Shown here: positions 16,918 through 25,157 of the stretch, one piece after another
Position numbering within the stretch: the first letter of the stretch is position 1
Layout of the letters: every line of letters starts with the position of its first letter
Assembly: GCF_030817475.1 (NCBI RefSeq)
Contig: NZ_JAUSZJ010000002.1
Location: forward strand, 5,904,626-5,968,625
Reading direction: 5' to 3'
From: Streptomyces sp. V2I9
GTDB lineage: Bacteria > Actinomycetota > Actinomycetes > Streptomycetales > Streptomycetaceae
DNA length: 64,000 nucleotides
Position numbers and translations under genes: made by a program
The notes under the pieces: model-generated
What the model was told of the DNA's origin: nothing
Seen by the model: the letters and a program-made list of their open reading frames with translations, nothing else
The model's database searches: none

Positions 16918-17709
16918 GTGGAGCAGGGCAACGCGCACGACGGCGCACGTCCGGCGTACGCCCCCGTGTTCCCGCGCTCGGCCGCCACAGCGCGGGTACC
17001 GGAGCAGGCCCGGGCGGCCGGGCACCCCCGGCTGCCCGAGCGGACTCACGGCGAGCACACGCACGGCGAGCCGCCCGTGCCGCGTGCCGTTCGGCGCCAC
17101 TCGGTGCGCGGGCAGATCCTGGACGCTCTGCGCACCGCCCTCGTCGACGGCGACCTGGAGCCCGGCCAGGTGTACTCCGCGCCCGCGCTCGGCGCGCGCT
17201 TCGGGGTGTCCGCGACGCCGGTGCGCGAGGCCATGCAGCAGCTGGCCGCCGAGGGCGCCGTCGAGGTCGTGCCGAACCGCGGCTTCCGGGTCAGCGAACG
17301 CGGCCCCCGCGAGCTGGCCGAGCTGGCCCAGGTACGGGCGCTGATCGAGGTCCCCGTGATGCTGGACCTGGCCCGTACGATCCCCGCTCACCGCTGGAGC
17401 GCCCTGCGTCCCCTGGCGGACGCCACGGTCGCGGCGGCGGCCGTGGGCGACCTGGCCGCCTACGCCGAATCGGACCGGGCCTTCCACCGCGCGGTTCTCG
17501 CGCTCTCGGGCAACGGGCAGCTGGTGGCCGTGGCCGAGGAACTGCACCGGCGGGCCCAGTGGCCGCCGGTCTCGGGCCCCGCCACCCGCCGGGCCGATCT
17601 GCTCGCGGACGCCTCCGAGCACACCGCCCTGCTCGACGCCCTCGCCGCCCGGGACCTGGCCGTGGTCAGGGCCCTGGTCGGCGAGCACTTCACCGGCGCC
17701 CGGAGCTGA
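16918..17709 (+). CDS. GntR family regulator with FCD domain
   Basis: This 263-residue protein starts with a disordered His/Arg/Pro-rich stretch of about 55 residues. A winged helix follows (about 58-125, VRGQILDALRTALVDGDLEPGQVY, then ATPVREAMQQLAAEGAVEVVPNRGFRV). An all-helical FCD ligand domain ends the protein (about 135-260, with AYAESDRAFHRAVLAL and ASEHTALLDALAARD). FCD members usually sense small organic acids through a metal site. The start is GTG 16918, which has GGAGGAGG a few bases upstream. Its target is not evident. The iron box in the shared upstream region points to fhuF, not to this gene. Confidence 0.85.
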   Translation: MEQGNAHDGARPAYAPVFPRSAATARVPEQARAAGHPRLPERTHGEHTHGEPPVPRAVRRHSVRGQILDALRTALVDGDLEPGQVYSAPALGARFGVSATPVREAMQQLAAEGAVEVVPNRGFRVSERGPRELAELAQVRALIEVPVMLDLARTIPAHRWSALRPLADATVAAAAVGDLAAYAESDRAFHRAVLALSGNGQLVAVAEELHRRAQWPPVSGPATRRADLLADASEHTALLDALAARDLAVVRALVGEHFTGARS

Positions 17710-17888
17710 TCCGCAGGGGCCGCGGCCGGCGGCCCGCGCCTCCGGGCAGGCCCGGCATCCGTCCGTCCGGACCCGCCCGCGCCCGTCCGTCCCGTACAGC
17801 CGCGGCGTTCACCCGGACGGCCCGCACTCCACCGGACCACGCACGGCCCGCGCTCGAACGGCCGGGACCGCGACGCACCCCGAAGGGT

Positions 17889-18686
17889 TCAGGCCGGCCC
17901 GCCCGTGCGCGGCGCGGGAGGCCCCAGATACGGCGCCAGCCAGGTGGGTACGCCGCCCAGCAGGCGGAACAGCCGGCCGGCCTCGGCGCGCAGCCGGGTG
18001 GCCTCCGGCTCCTCCGCCGTCTCCGCGAGGGAGATCAGCGCCGGAGCCGTACCGATCAGGAACCCCAACTCCTCGCGGATGCGCAGCGATTCGGCGAAAC
18101 CCCGCCGGGCTGCGGCCAACTCGCCCTCACGCAGGTCGAGGGCGGCCAGGTGTCGCCAGGTGGACGACAGCAGCAACGCGTCGTCCAGCGCCGCCGCACC
18201 GGCGTGCGCGCGGCTGAACGCGGCCCGTGCCGACTGCGGCGACTCCGCGATGTTCTGCGCGATCAGCCCGCGCCGGAAGTCCAGCAGCGGCCGGGCCGGG
18301 GACGCGGGGGCCAGCAGTGCCGCCGACCGGCTGAGCGCCACGCTCGCCTCGTCGGACCGGTCGCGTACCGCCAGCAGGGTCGAGGCGTACGCCAGATGGC
18401 CCCGTTCCGAGGCGGCCGAACCGCGCTCGTCGTCGCTGCGGGCCACGGCCTCCGCCGTCCGCAGGGCGTCCTCCGCCTCGGTCCAGCCCTGCCCGGTGTA
18501 CAGGCACCGCTCGGTCAGCAGCGCGGTGCGCTGGAGCGCGGACGCCGCGTCGGTGGCCGCGTGGTGCTCCAGCAGGGCGGCCGCGTCCGTCCAGCAGGCG
18601 CGGGACCGCAGCCGCCATACCGCGGTCTGGAGCGGCGGATCGTCATCTGCTGTCGTTCCGGAACCAGACATGGCGGTATGCGCCAC
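17889..18686 (-). CDS. TPR-like helical repeat protein
   Basis: This soluble, Ala/Leu-rich all-helical protein has no signal peptide. Helical pairs such as ACWTDAAALLEHHAA, GWTEAEDALRTAEAVA, DRSDEASVALSRSAAL, SARAAFSRAHAGAAA and GELAAARRGFAESLRIREELG repeat about every 35-40 residues, as in tetratricopeptide proteins. I recognise it only as a conserved streptomycete protein of unknown function. GTG 18686 is preferred because GGGGAGGG lies just upstream on the coding strand; ATG 18671 is the alternative. It lies between the GntR gene and pucR but there is no evidence that it takes part in purine metabolism. Confidence 0.65.
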   Translation of the reverse strand: MAHTAMSGSGTTADDDPPLQTAVWRLRSRACWTDAAALLEHHAATDAASALQRTALLTERCLYTGQGWTEAEDALRTAEAVARSDDERGSAASERGHLAYASTLLAVRDRSDEASVALSRSAALLAPASPARPLLDFRRGLIAQNIAESPQSARAAFSRAHAGAAALDDALLLSSTWRHLAALDLREGELAAARRGFAESLRIREELGFLIGTAPALISLAETAEEPEATRLRAEAGRLFRLLGGVPTWLAPYLGPPAPRTGGPA

Positions 18687-18843
18687 ATTGCCCTCCCCGA
18701 GCGCGCCGTCGTGCTGTTGGGTACGGCGCATCTCAGCACGGATCGGCACTCCGGGCCAAGAGGTCCGGGCAATGTCAGGTGAAATAATTCACAATCGGCG
18801 GGAGCGCTCCGGGGCCCGCCGGACCCCGTGCGCCGCCGGAGCG

Positions 18844-20586
18844 TCAGCTCATGCGCAGGGCGAGGAAGAAATCGAGCTTGTCCTCCAGGCGCGCGAGGTC
18901 ACGTCCCGTCAACTGCTCGATCCGCCCGACGCGGTAGCGCAGTGTGTTGACGTGCAGGTGCAGCCGGGCCGCGCAGCGGGTCCAGGACCCGTCGCAGTCC
19001 AGGAACGCCTCCAGCGTCTCGACCAGCTCGGCCCGGTGGCGCCGGTCGTAGTCGCGCAGCGGGTCCAGCAGCCGGGCGGTGAAGGCGCGCCGGACGTCGT
19101 CGGGGACGAACGGCAGCAGCAGCACGTGCGAGGCCAGTTCGTGGTGGCCGGCCGCGCAGACCCGGCCCGGCCGGGCGGCGGCCACCCGGCGGGCGTGCCG
19201 AGCCTCCTCCAGTGCGCCGCGCAGCCCCTCGGCGGAGTGCACGGCCGCGCTGACACCGAGTGTCAGCCGCCCGTCGTCGGCGAGTCCCGCCGAGAGCGGT
19301 TCGCGGACGGAGGCGAGCAGAGCCTCCGCGTGCAGTCCGGGCTCCTCGTGGAGCGCGTCGGCGTCCTCGCCGTCCGCCGGGGCGCCCTCCGCGTCCTCCC
19401 CGGAGTCGGCGGGCGGTTCCGTGGGCGCGGGCAGCGGCACCAGGGCGATCGCCTCCTCGCCCGTGTGGGCGACGGCGATCCGGTCGGCCGAGTCCGGGCC
19501 GCTGACCGCCGGGTCGACGAGGATCTCCTCCAGCAGCGCCTGCGCCGCCGGACCGCCCGTGATCTCCCCCGTGGCCGCCGCGCGGTCCGTCGTGCTCCAT
19601 TCGACGCGGGCCACCACGACCTGCCACTGCGGGGCCACGCCGACGCCGGGCAGCAGAACGGGCGCGGCGACCCGCAGCCGGGCCGCGATCTCCGCCGGGG
19701 CGGCGCCCGCCTGGACCAGCTCCAGCACCTCCTGGGCGAGCCTGCGGCGTACGGTGCGGGCCGCTTCGCGGCGGTCCCGCTCGACCGCGATCAGCTGGGT
19801 GACGCCCTGGAGCAGATCGAGGCGCGCGGCGGGCCAGTCCGAGGCGTCCGCCTCGACCGCCAGCAGCCAGTCGGAGAGCACCGACTCCCGTACGTCGCGG
19901 GCGGCCACCGCGCCCCGCCCGGTGTTCCGGATCGGGAAGAGCGAATACGTCGTTCCGGCGACCGCCGCCCGGTGCGGGGCCCGGCGGCCGGTACGGGTCG
20001 CGGCCAGATGCTGACCGGCCAGCGCCGCGCCCAGCGGTCCCGGCAGCGGGGCGCCCGCGCCGGCGATCTGCCGGCCGGTGGGGGAGAGGACCCAGGCCCG
20101 CAGGTCCAGGTCGGAGGTGAGGAGGTCCAGGACCACTTCGGGGCCGCCGCCCGCCGGGCCCGAGGTCATCAGCCGCCGGTGCCGGTCCACCACGGCCGCC
20201 AGGTCCCCCGCCCGCTCGCCGGACACCTGGCGTACGACGTGCTCGGTGATCGTTGCGAAGGCCACCGTCTCGTGCACCGCGAAGAGCGGGAGGCGGTGGC
20301 GCCGGCACGCCTCGACCAGATCGGCCGGGATGTCGCCCAGCTCCGCCTCGCCGGCCGCGAGGCCGGCCACCCCCGCGCCCGCGAGGATGCGGACGAACGG
20401 CTCGGAGTCCGCCGCGCCCCGGTGCCAGGCGAGGCCCGTGAGCACCAGTTCGCCGCCGGAGAGGTAGCGGCTGGGGTCGCGCAGGTCGGTCGTCATGACG
20501 CCCCGGACCGTGCGGTCCAGCTCGTCCTCGCCGCCGAGCAGCCGGAGGCCCAGCGCGTCGGTCTCCAGCAGTGCGCGCAGCCGCAT
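18844..20586 (-). CDS. pucR: PucR family purine catabolism regulator
   Basis: The N-terminal PucR domain (about 1-125) begins MRLRALLETDALGLRLLGG and includes LSGGELVLTGL. A central GGDEF-like PucR domain follows, interrupted by an acidic low-complexity insert (PPADSGEDAEGAPADGEDAD region, about residues 395-425). The C-terminal HTH_30 (about 515-575) has LVETLEAFLDCDGSWTRCAARLHLHVNTLRYRVGRIEQLTG. Family members respond to purine degradation intermediates. It is divergent from the xanthine dehydrogenase operon across a 335-base gap, which makes it the obvious regulator of that operon. Activation versus repression cannot be read from sequence. Confidence 0.9.
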   Translation of the reverse strand: MRLRALLETDALGLRLLGGEDELDRTVRGVMTTDLRDPSRYLSGGELVLTGLAWHRGAADSEPFVRILAGAGVAGLAAGEAELGDIPADLVEACRRHRLPLFAVHETVAFATITEHVVRQVSGERAGDLAAVVDRHRRLMTSGPAGGGPEVVLDLLTSDLDLRAWVLSPTGRQIAGAGAPLPGPLGAALAGQHLAATRTGRRAPHRAAVAGTTYSLFPIRNTGRGAVAARDVRESVLSDWLLAVEADASDWPAARLDLLQGVTQLIAVERDRREAARTVRRRLAQEVLELVQAGAAPAEIAARLRVAAPVLLPGVGVAPQWQVVVARVEWSTTDRAAATGEITGGPAAQALLEEILVDPAVSGPDSADRIAVAHTGEEAIALVPLPAPTEPPADSGEDAEGAPADGEDADALHEEPGLHAEALLASVREPLSAGLADDGRLTLGVSAAVHSAEGLRGALEEARHARRVAAARPGRVCAAGHHELASHVLLLPFVPDDVRRAFTARLLDPLRDYDRRHRAELVETLEAFLDCDGSWTRCAARLHLHVNTLRYRVGRIEQLTGRDLARLEDKLDFFLALRMS

Positions 20587-20607
20587 CTCGTCGCCGCCGA
20601 TCTTTCG

Positions 20608-20700
20608 TAGAGGGAGCAGGTGAAGGGGGTGGGGGTGAGGCCGGGGACCGGGAGGGGGTGAAGGGGGTCGTGGGGTGGGGGAGGGGTGGGGTGAAGCGGG
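20608..20700 (+). repeat. G-rich tract with G-quadruplex potential upstream of pucR
   Basis: About 90 bases contain more than ten runs of three to five G on the + strand, separated by short TGA, TG, CC or A spacers (for example GGGGGTGGGGGTGAGG and GTGGGGTGGGGGAGGGG). The G-rich strand is opposite to the pucR mRNA. The tract fills the pucR-proximal third of the pucR-xdh intergenic region. Confidence 0.6.
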
Positions 20701-20736
20701 TACCTGTGAATTGCGGAGAGATGACGAACCTCCGCC

Positions 20737-20857
20737 ATTCGTTCGAATCTACAAGACGAGGACGGAGACCAGCCAACTCCTTCGGTGTTTCGGTGACTGC
20801 ACCGGCCGGGGCCCGGCTTGTGTACTGGGCCACACACCACGTGAACACCACATGAAC
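20737..20857. promoter_or_regulatory. pucR-xdh intergenic region: candidate operator elements
   Basis: ATTCG-TT-CGAAT (20737-20748) is a perfect inverted repeat. Further on, CCACGTGAAC (20837-20846) and CCACATGAAC (20848-20857) form a direct repeat with 11-base period, 65-85 bases before the xdh start. Either could bind PucR. The rest of the gap (20587-20921) holds the G-rich tract and no gene. Confidence 0.4.
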
Positions 20858-20921
20858 GCGCCAGTCGAGGGCCGGCCGTCCCCAGTCCCGGCGAACCACC
20901 CGATCGAGAAGAGAGCCACTC

Positions 20922-21812
20922 ATGGACTTCCTTCGCCCCGCCAGCTGGGAGGAGGCGCTCGCCGCCAAGGCCGAGCACCCCACGGCTGTGCCCATCGCGG
21001 GCGGCACCGATGTCATGGTCGAGATCAACTTCGACCACCGGCGGCCCGAGTACCTCCTGGACCTGAACCGGATCGGTGAGCTGTCCGAGTGGGAGGTGGG
21101 CCGGGAGAACGTACGGCTCGGCGCCTCCGTGCCGTACAGCGGCATCATGGAGCACCTGCGCGCCGAGCTGCCCGGTCTGGCGCTCGCCTCGCACACCGTC
21201 GCCTCCCCGCAGATCCGCAACCGCGGCGGGGTCGGCGGCAACCTGGGTACCGCCTCCCCGGCCGGCGACGCCCACCCGGCGCTGCTCGCCGCCGGCTGCG
21301 AGGTCGAGGCCGCATCCGTACGCGGTACGCGGATGATCCCCATCGACGCCTTCTACACGGGCGTCAAGCGCAACGCCCTGGAGCCGGACGAGCTGATCCG
21401 CGCCGTGCACATCAGGAAGGCCGACGGGCCCCAGCAGTACTCCAAGGTCGGCACCCGCAACGCCATGGTCATCGCCGTCTGCGCGTTCGGCATCGCCCTG
21501 CACCCCGAGACCCGCACCGTGCGCACCGGCATCGGCTCCGCCGCCCCGACGCCTGTCCGGGCCAAGGAGGCCGAGGAGTTCCTGAACGCCGCGCTGGAGG
21601 AGGGCGGGTTCTGGGAGAGCGGAAAGATCATCACCCCGTCGATCGCCCGGCAGTTCGCCACCCTCGCGTCCGGCGCCTGCAACCCGATCGACGACGTCCG
21701 CGGCACGGCGAAATACCGCAGGCACGCGGTCGGCATCATGGCCCGCCGCACGCTCGGCTGGGCCTGGGAGCAGTACCGCGGCGCGGGCCGCACGCTGGAA
21801 GGAGCTGCGTAG
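20922..21812 (+). CDS. xanthine dehydrogenase FAD-binding subunit
   Basis: This 296-residue protein of the CO-dehydrogenase/XDH medium-subunit family transfers electrons from the iron-sulfur subunit through FAD. FAD-binding landmarks are PIAGGTDVMVEIN (about 26-38) and SPQIRNRGGVGGNLGTASPAGDAHPALLAAG (about 98-128). A C-terminal CO_deh_flav_C-like domain contains VRTGIGSAAPTPVRAKEAE. Upstream GAGAAGAGAGCC provides a modest RBS. It is first in the operon FAD, FeS, Mo, with gaps of 2 and -4 bases, so translation is coupled. The operon oxidises hypoxanthine and xanthine to urate. Confidence 0.92.
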   Translation: MDFLRPASWEEALAAKAEHPTAVPIAGGTDVMVEINFDHRRPEYLLDLNRIGELSEWEVGRENVRLGASVPYSGIMEHLRAELPGLALASHTVASPQIRNRGGVGGNLGTASPAGDAHPALLAAGCEVEAASVRGTRMIPIDAFYTGVKRNALEPDELIRAVHIRKADGPQQYSKVGTRNAMVIAVCAFGIALHPETRTVRTGIGSAAPTPVRAKEAEEFLNAALEEGGFWESGKIITPSIARQFATLASGACNPIDDVRGTAKYRRHAVGIMARRTLGWAWEQYRGAGRTLEGAA

Positions 21813-21814
21813 TC

Positions 21815-22414
21815 ATGCGAGTCAATTTCACGGTCAACGGCCGCCGGCAGGAAGCCGACGACGTCTGGGAGGGCGAGTCCCTCCTGTACGTCCTGCGTGA
21901 GCGCATGGGGCTGCCCGGCTCCAAGAACGCCTGCGAACAGGGCGAATGCGGTTCCTGCACGGTCCGCCTCGACGGCGTCCCGGTCTGCGCGTGCCTGGTC
22001 GCCGCCGGACAGGTCGAGGGCCGCGAGGTCGTCACCGTCGAGGGTCTGGCCGACTACGCCAAGCACCGCGAGGACGCCCACCCCGGCGGCGGCTGCGCCT
22101 CCGGCGCGTGCGGCACCTCCCTGGACGCCGCCCGGCGGTGGCAGGCCCGGCCCACCGACGGCCGGACCGGCGAGGCCGTCGAACTGGCCCCGATCCAGCA
22201 GGCGTTCATCGACGCCGGAGCCGTCCAGTGCGGCTTCTGCACCCCCGGCCTGCTGGTCGCCGCCGACGAACTGCTGGAGAACACCCCCTCCCCGTCCGAC
22301 CAGGACATCCGCGAGGCGCTCTCCGGCAACCTGTGCCGCTGCACCGGCTACGAGAAGATCCTCGACGCGGTCCGTCTCGCCGCCGCCCGCCAGGGAGAGG
22401 AGGCCCGGTCATGA
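21815..22414 (+). CDS. xanthine dehydrogenase 2Fe-2S subunit
   Basis: The N-terminal plant-type ferredoxin cluster uses C40, C45, C48 and C60 (CEQGECGSC...C). The C-terminal all-helical 2Fe-2S domain uses C139, C142, C174 and C176 (CGFC, CRC). The length of 199 aa exceeds the 150-170 usual for this subunit. The extra 40 residues (about 81-120) lie between the domains and are Gly/His/Cys-rich, with C94 and C99. GGAGCTGCGTAGTC upstream serves as RBS and overlaps the end of the preceding gene. It carries electrons from the molybdenum centre to the FAD subunit. Confidence 0.92.
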   Translation: MRVNFTVNGRRQEADDVWEGESLLYVLRERMGLPGSKNACEQGECGSCTVRLDGVPVCACLVAAGQVEGREVVTVEGLADYAKHREDAHPGGGCASGACGTSLDAARRWQARPTDGRTGEAVELAPIQQAFIDAGAVQCGFCTPGLLVAADELLENTPSPSDQDIREALSGNLCRCTGYEKILDAVRLAAARQGEEARS

Positions 22415-24828
22415 CGACGACGCCCCGGGTCCGGAACGTACCGGCCGGAACACCCACCAAGATCACCCAGGGTGCGCCCACCAAGGGCGGCATCGGCGAG
22501 TCCACCCTCCGCCCCGACGGCACCCTCAAGGTCACCGGGGAGTTCGCCTACTCCTCCGACATGTGGCACGAGGACATGCTGTGGGGCCAGACGCTGCGCT
22601 CCACCGTCGCGCACGCGGAGATCGTCTCCATCGACACCTCCGAGGCGCTCGCCACCTCCGGGGTCCACGCGGTACTGACCTACGACGACCTCCCGGCCGA
22701 GATGAAGAACTACGGCCTGGAGATCCAGGACACCCCCGTGCTCGCCCACGGCAAGGTCCGCCACCACGGCGAGCCGGTCGCCCTCGTGGCCGCCGACCAC
22801 CCGGAGACGGCCCGCCGCGCCGCCGCCAAGATCAGGATCGAGTACCGCGAGCTGCCCGTCATCACCGACGAGGCGTCGGCGACCGCGCCCGACGCGGTCC
22901 TCGTGCACGAGGACCGCGACGACCACCACATCGGCCACGTCCCGCACCCCAACATCGTGCACCGCCAGCCGATCGTCCGGGGCGACGCCGACGCGGCCGC
23001 GAAGCGCGCCGACGTCATCGTCACCGGCGAGTACACCTTCGGCATGCAGGACCAGGCGTTCCTCGGACCCGAGTCCGGCCTCGCCGTGCCCTCCGAGGAC
23101 GGTGGCGTCGAGCTGTACGTCGCCACCCAGTGGCTGCACTCCGACCTCAAGCAGATCGCCCCCGTCCTCGGTCTGCCCGAGGACAAGGTCCGCATGACGC
23201 TCTCCGGCGTCGGCGGGGCCTTCGGCGGACGCGAGGACATCTCGATGCAGATCCACGCCTGCCTGCTGGCGCTCCGCACCGGCAAGCCCGTCAAGATCGT
23301 CTACAACCGGTTCGAGTCCTTCTTCGGACACGTCCACCGGCACCCGGCGAAGCTCCACTACGAGCACGGCGCCACCAAGGACGGCAAGCTCACGCACATG
23401 AAGTGCCGCATCGTCCTGGACGGCGGGGCCTACGCCTCCGCCTCCCCGGCCGTCGTCGGCAACGCCTCCTCGCTCTCGGTCGGCCCGTACAAGGTCGAGG
23501 ACGTCGACATCGAGGCCATCGCCCTCTACACCAACAACCCGCCCTGCGGTGCGATGCGCGGCTTCGGCGCGGTCCAGGCGTGCTTCGCCTACGAGGCGCA
23601 GATGGACAAGCTCGCCGCGAAGCTCGGCCTGGACCCGGTCGAGTTCCGGCAGCTCAACGCCATGGAACAGGGCACGCTGCTGCCGACCGGCCAGCCCTGC
23701 GACTCGCCGGCCCCGGTCGCCGAACTGCTGCGCCGGGTCAAGGCCCGGCCGATGCCGCCCGAGCAGGAGTGGCTGACGGCGGGCAGCGACGGCGCCTCCG
23801 TCGACATCCGGGCGCTGCCCGGCGGACTCTCCAACACCACCCACGGCGAGGGCGTCGTGCGCGGCGTCGGCTACGCGGTCGGCCTGAAGAACGTCGGCTT
23901 CTCCGAAGGCTTCGACGACTACTCCACCGCCCGCGTCCGGATGGAGGTCATCAACGGCGAACCGGTCGCCACCGTGCACACCGCGATGGCCGAGGTCGGC
24001 CAGGGCGGCGTCACCGTCCACGCCCAGATCGCCCGCACCGAACTCGGCGTCAACCAGGTCACCATCCACCCCGCCGACACCCGCGTCGGCTCCGCAGGCT
24101 CCACCTCCGCCTCCCGGCAGACGTACGTCACCGGCGGCGCGATCAAGAACTCCTGCGAAGCCGTACGGGAGAAGGTCCTGGAGCTCGGCCGCACCAAGTT
24201 CGGCACCTACCACCCGGCCTGGGCCACCGCCGAACTCCTCCTGGAGGGCGGCAAGGTCGTCACCGACGGAGGCGAGGTGCTGGCCGATCTCGCCGACGTG
24301 CTGGAGGACGAGGCGATCGACATCGAGCTGGAGTGGCGCCACCGGCCCACCGAAGCCTTCGACCTGCGTACCGGACAGGGCAACGGCCACGTCCAGTACT
24401 CCTTCGCCGCCCACCGCGCCGTGGTCGAGGTCGACACCGAACTGGGCCTGGTCAAGGTCATCGAACTGGCCTGCGCCCAGGACGTCGGCAAGGCGCTCAA
24501 CCCGCTCTCCGTCCTCGGCCAGATCCAGGGCGGCACCCTCCAGGGCATGGGCGTCGCGGTGATGGAGGAGATCATCGTCGACCCGAAGACCGCGAAGGTG
24601 CGCAACCCGTCCTTCACGGACTACCTGCTCCCCACCATCCTCGACACGCCGACGATCCCGGTCGACGTGCTCGAACTCGCCGACGAGCACGCCCCGTACG
24701 GGCTGCGCGGCGTCGGCGAGGCCCCCACCCTGTCGTCCACCCCGGCCGTCCTCGCGGCGATCCGGAACGCGACGGGCCTCCAGCTCGACAGGACACCGGT
24801 GCGGCCCGAACACCTCACCGGCACCTGA
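22411..24828 (+). CDS. xanthine dehydrogenase molybdopterin-binding subunit
   Basis: This 805-residue catalytic subunit has an aldehyde-oxidase/XDH a/b hammerhead domain (about 28-145) followed by the two molybdopterin-binding domains. Typical cofactor segments are GGAFGGREDISMQIH, AMRGFGAVQACFAYE, HTAMAEVGQGGVTVHAQIA and DTRVGSAGSTSASRQTY. The base-catalytic Glu is expected in GLRGVGEAPTLSSTPAV near residue 770. The ATG overlaps the stop of the iron-sulfur gene (ATGA). Maturation needs XdhC, encoded at 26657. A perfect 17-bp terminator stem follows the stop directly. Confidence 0.93.
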   Translation: MTTTPRVRNVPAGTPTKITQGAPTKGGIGESTLRPDGTLKVTGEFAYSSDMWHEDMLWGQTLRSTVAHAEIVSIDTSEALATSGVHAVLTYDDLPAEMKNYGLEIQDTPVLAHGKVRHHGEPVALVAADHPETARRAAAKIRIEYRELPVITDEASATAPDAVLVHEDRDDHHIGHVPHPNIVHRQPIVRGDADAAAKRADVIVTGEYTFGMQDQAFLGPESGLAVPSEDGGVELYVATQWLHSDLKQIAPVLGLPEDKVRMTLSGVGGAFGGREDISMQIHACLLALRTGKPVKIVYNRFESFFGHVHRHPAKLHYEHGATKDGKLTHMKCRIVLDGGAYASASPAVVGNASSLSVGPYKVEDVDIEAIALYTNNPPCGAMRGFGAVQACFAYEAQMDKLAAKLGLDPVEFRQLNAMEQGTLLPTGQPCDSPAPVAELLRRVKARPMPPEQEWLTAGSDGASVDIRALPGGLSNTTHGEGVVRGVGYAVGLKNVGFSEGFDDYSTARVRMEVINGEPVATVHTAMAEVGQGGVTVHAQIARTELGVNQVTIHPADTRVGSAGSTSASRQTYVTGGAIKNSCEAVREKVLELGRTKFGTYHPAWATAELLLEGGKVVTDGGEVLADLADVLEDEAIDIELEWRHRPTEAFDLRTGQGNGHVQYSFAAHRAVVEVDTELGLVKVIELACAQDVGKALNPLSVLGQIQGGTLQGMGVAVMEEIIVDPKTAKVRNPSFTDYLLPTILDTPTIPVDVLELADEHAPYGLRGVGEAPTLSSTPAVLAAIRNATGLQLDRTPVRPEHLTGT

Positions 24829-24872
24829 GAGCACGCCGGGCGGCCTCCCACCGGGGGCCGCCCGGCGTGCTC
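24829..24872 (+). terminator. terminator of the xdh operon
   Basis: GAGCACGCCGGGCGGCC (24829-24845) pairs perfectly over 17 bp with GGCCGCCCGGCGTGCTC (24856-24872), loop 10 bases. It starts at the base after the stop codon. The following 285 bases to the permease start hold a small hairpin (24983-25002) and no gene. Confidence 0.85.
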
Positions 24873-25157
24873 CGAGCGCCCCCGAACCCTCCGGGCGGTG
24901 CGCGACGCCGAGAACGTCACACCTCTGCGCCCCCCGCACCGCCCGGAGCCACCGGGTACCGCACCGCTCGCGGTTCCTCACCGCCGTGCCACCGGGCACG
25001 GCACGCCTCACGGATCATCCGTGCCTCCGGCACATCCGTCCTGCCTCACCACTCCGTCCCGGCCGTCCCCGGGTCGTGCGGCCGACGCAGTCATCCCAAA
25101 TCCCGCATTCAGGAATCTCCAGGCGGGTGCCCCTGTGAACCTTGGGAGTCAGGCATC

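Noticed and set aside
24983..25002. Purine riboswitch before the AzgA-type permease
   Set aside because: Only a short GCCGTGCC/GGCACGGC hairpin is present. The three-way junction and conserved core bases of purine riboswitches are absent.
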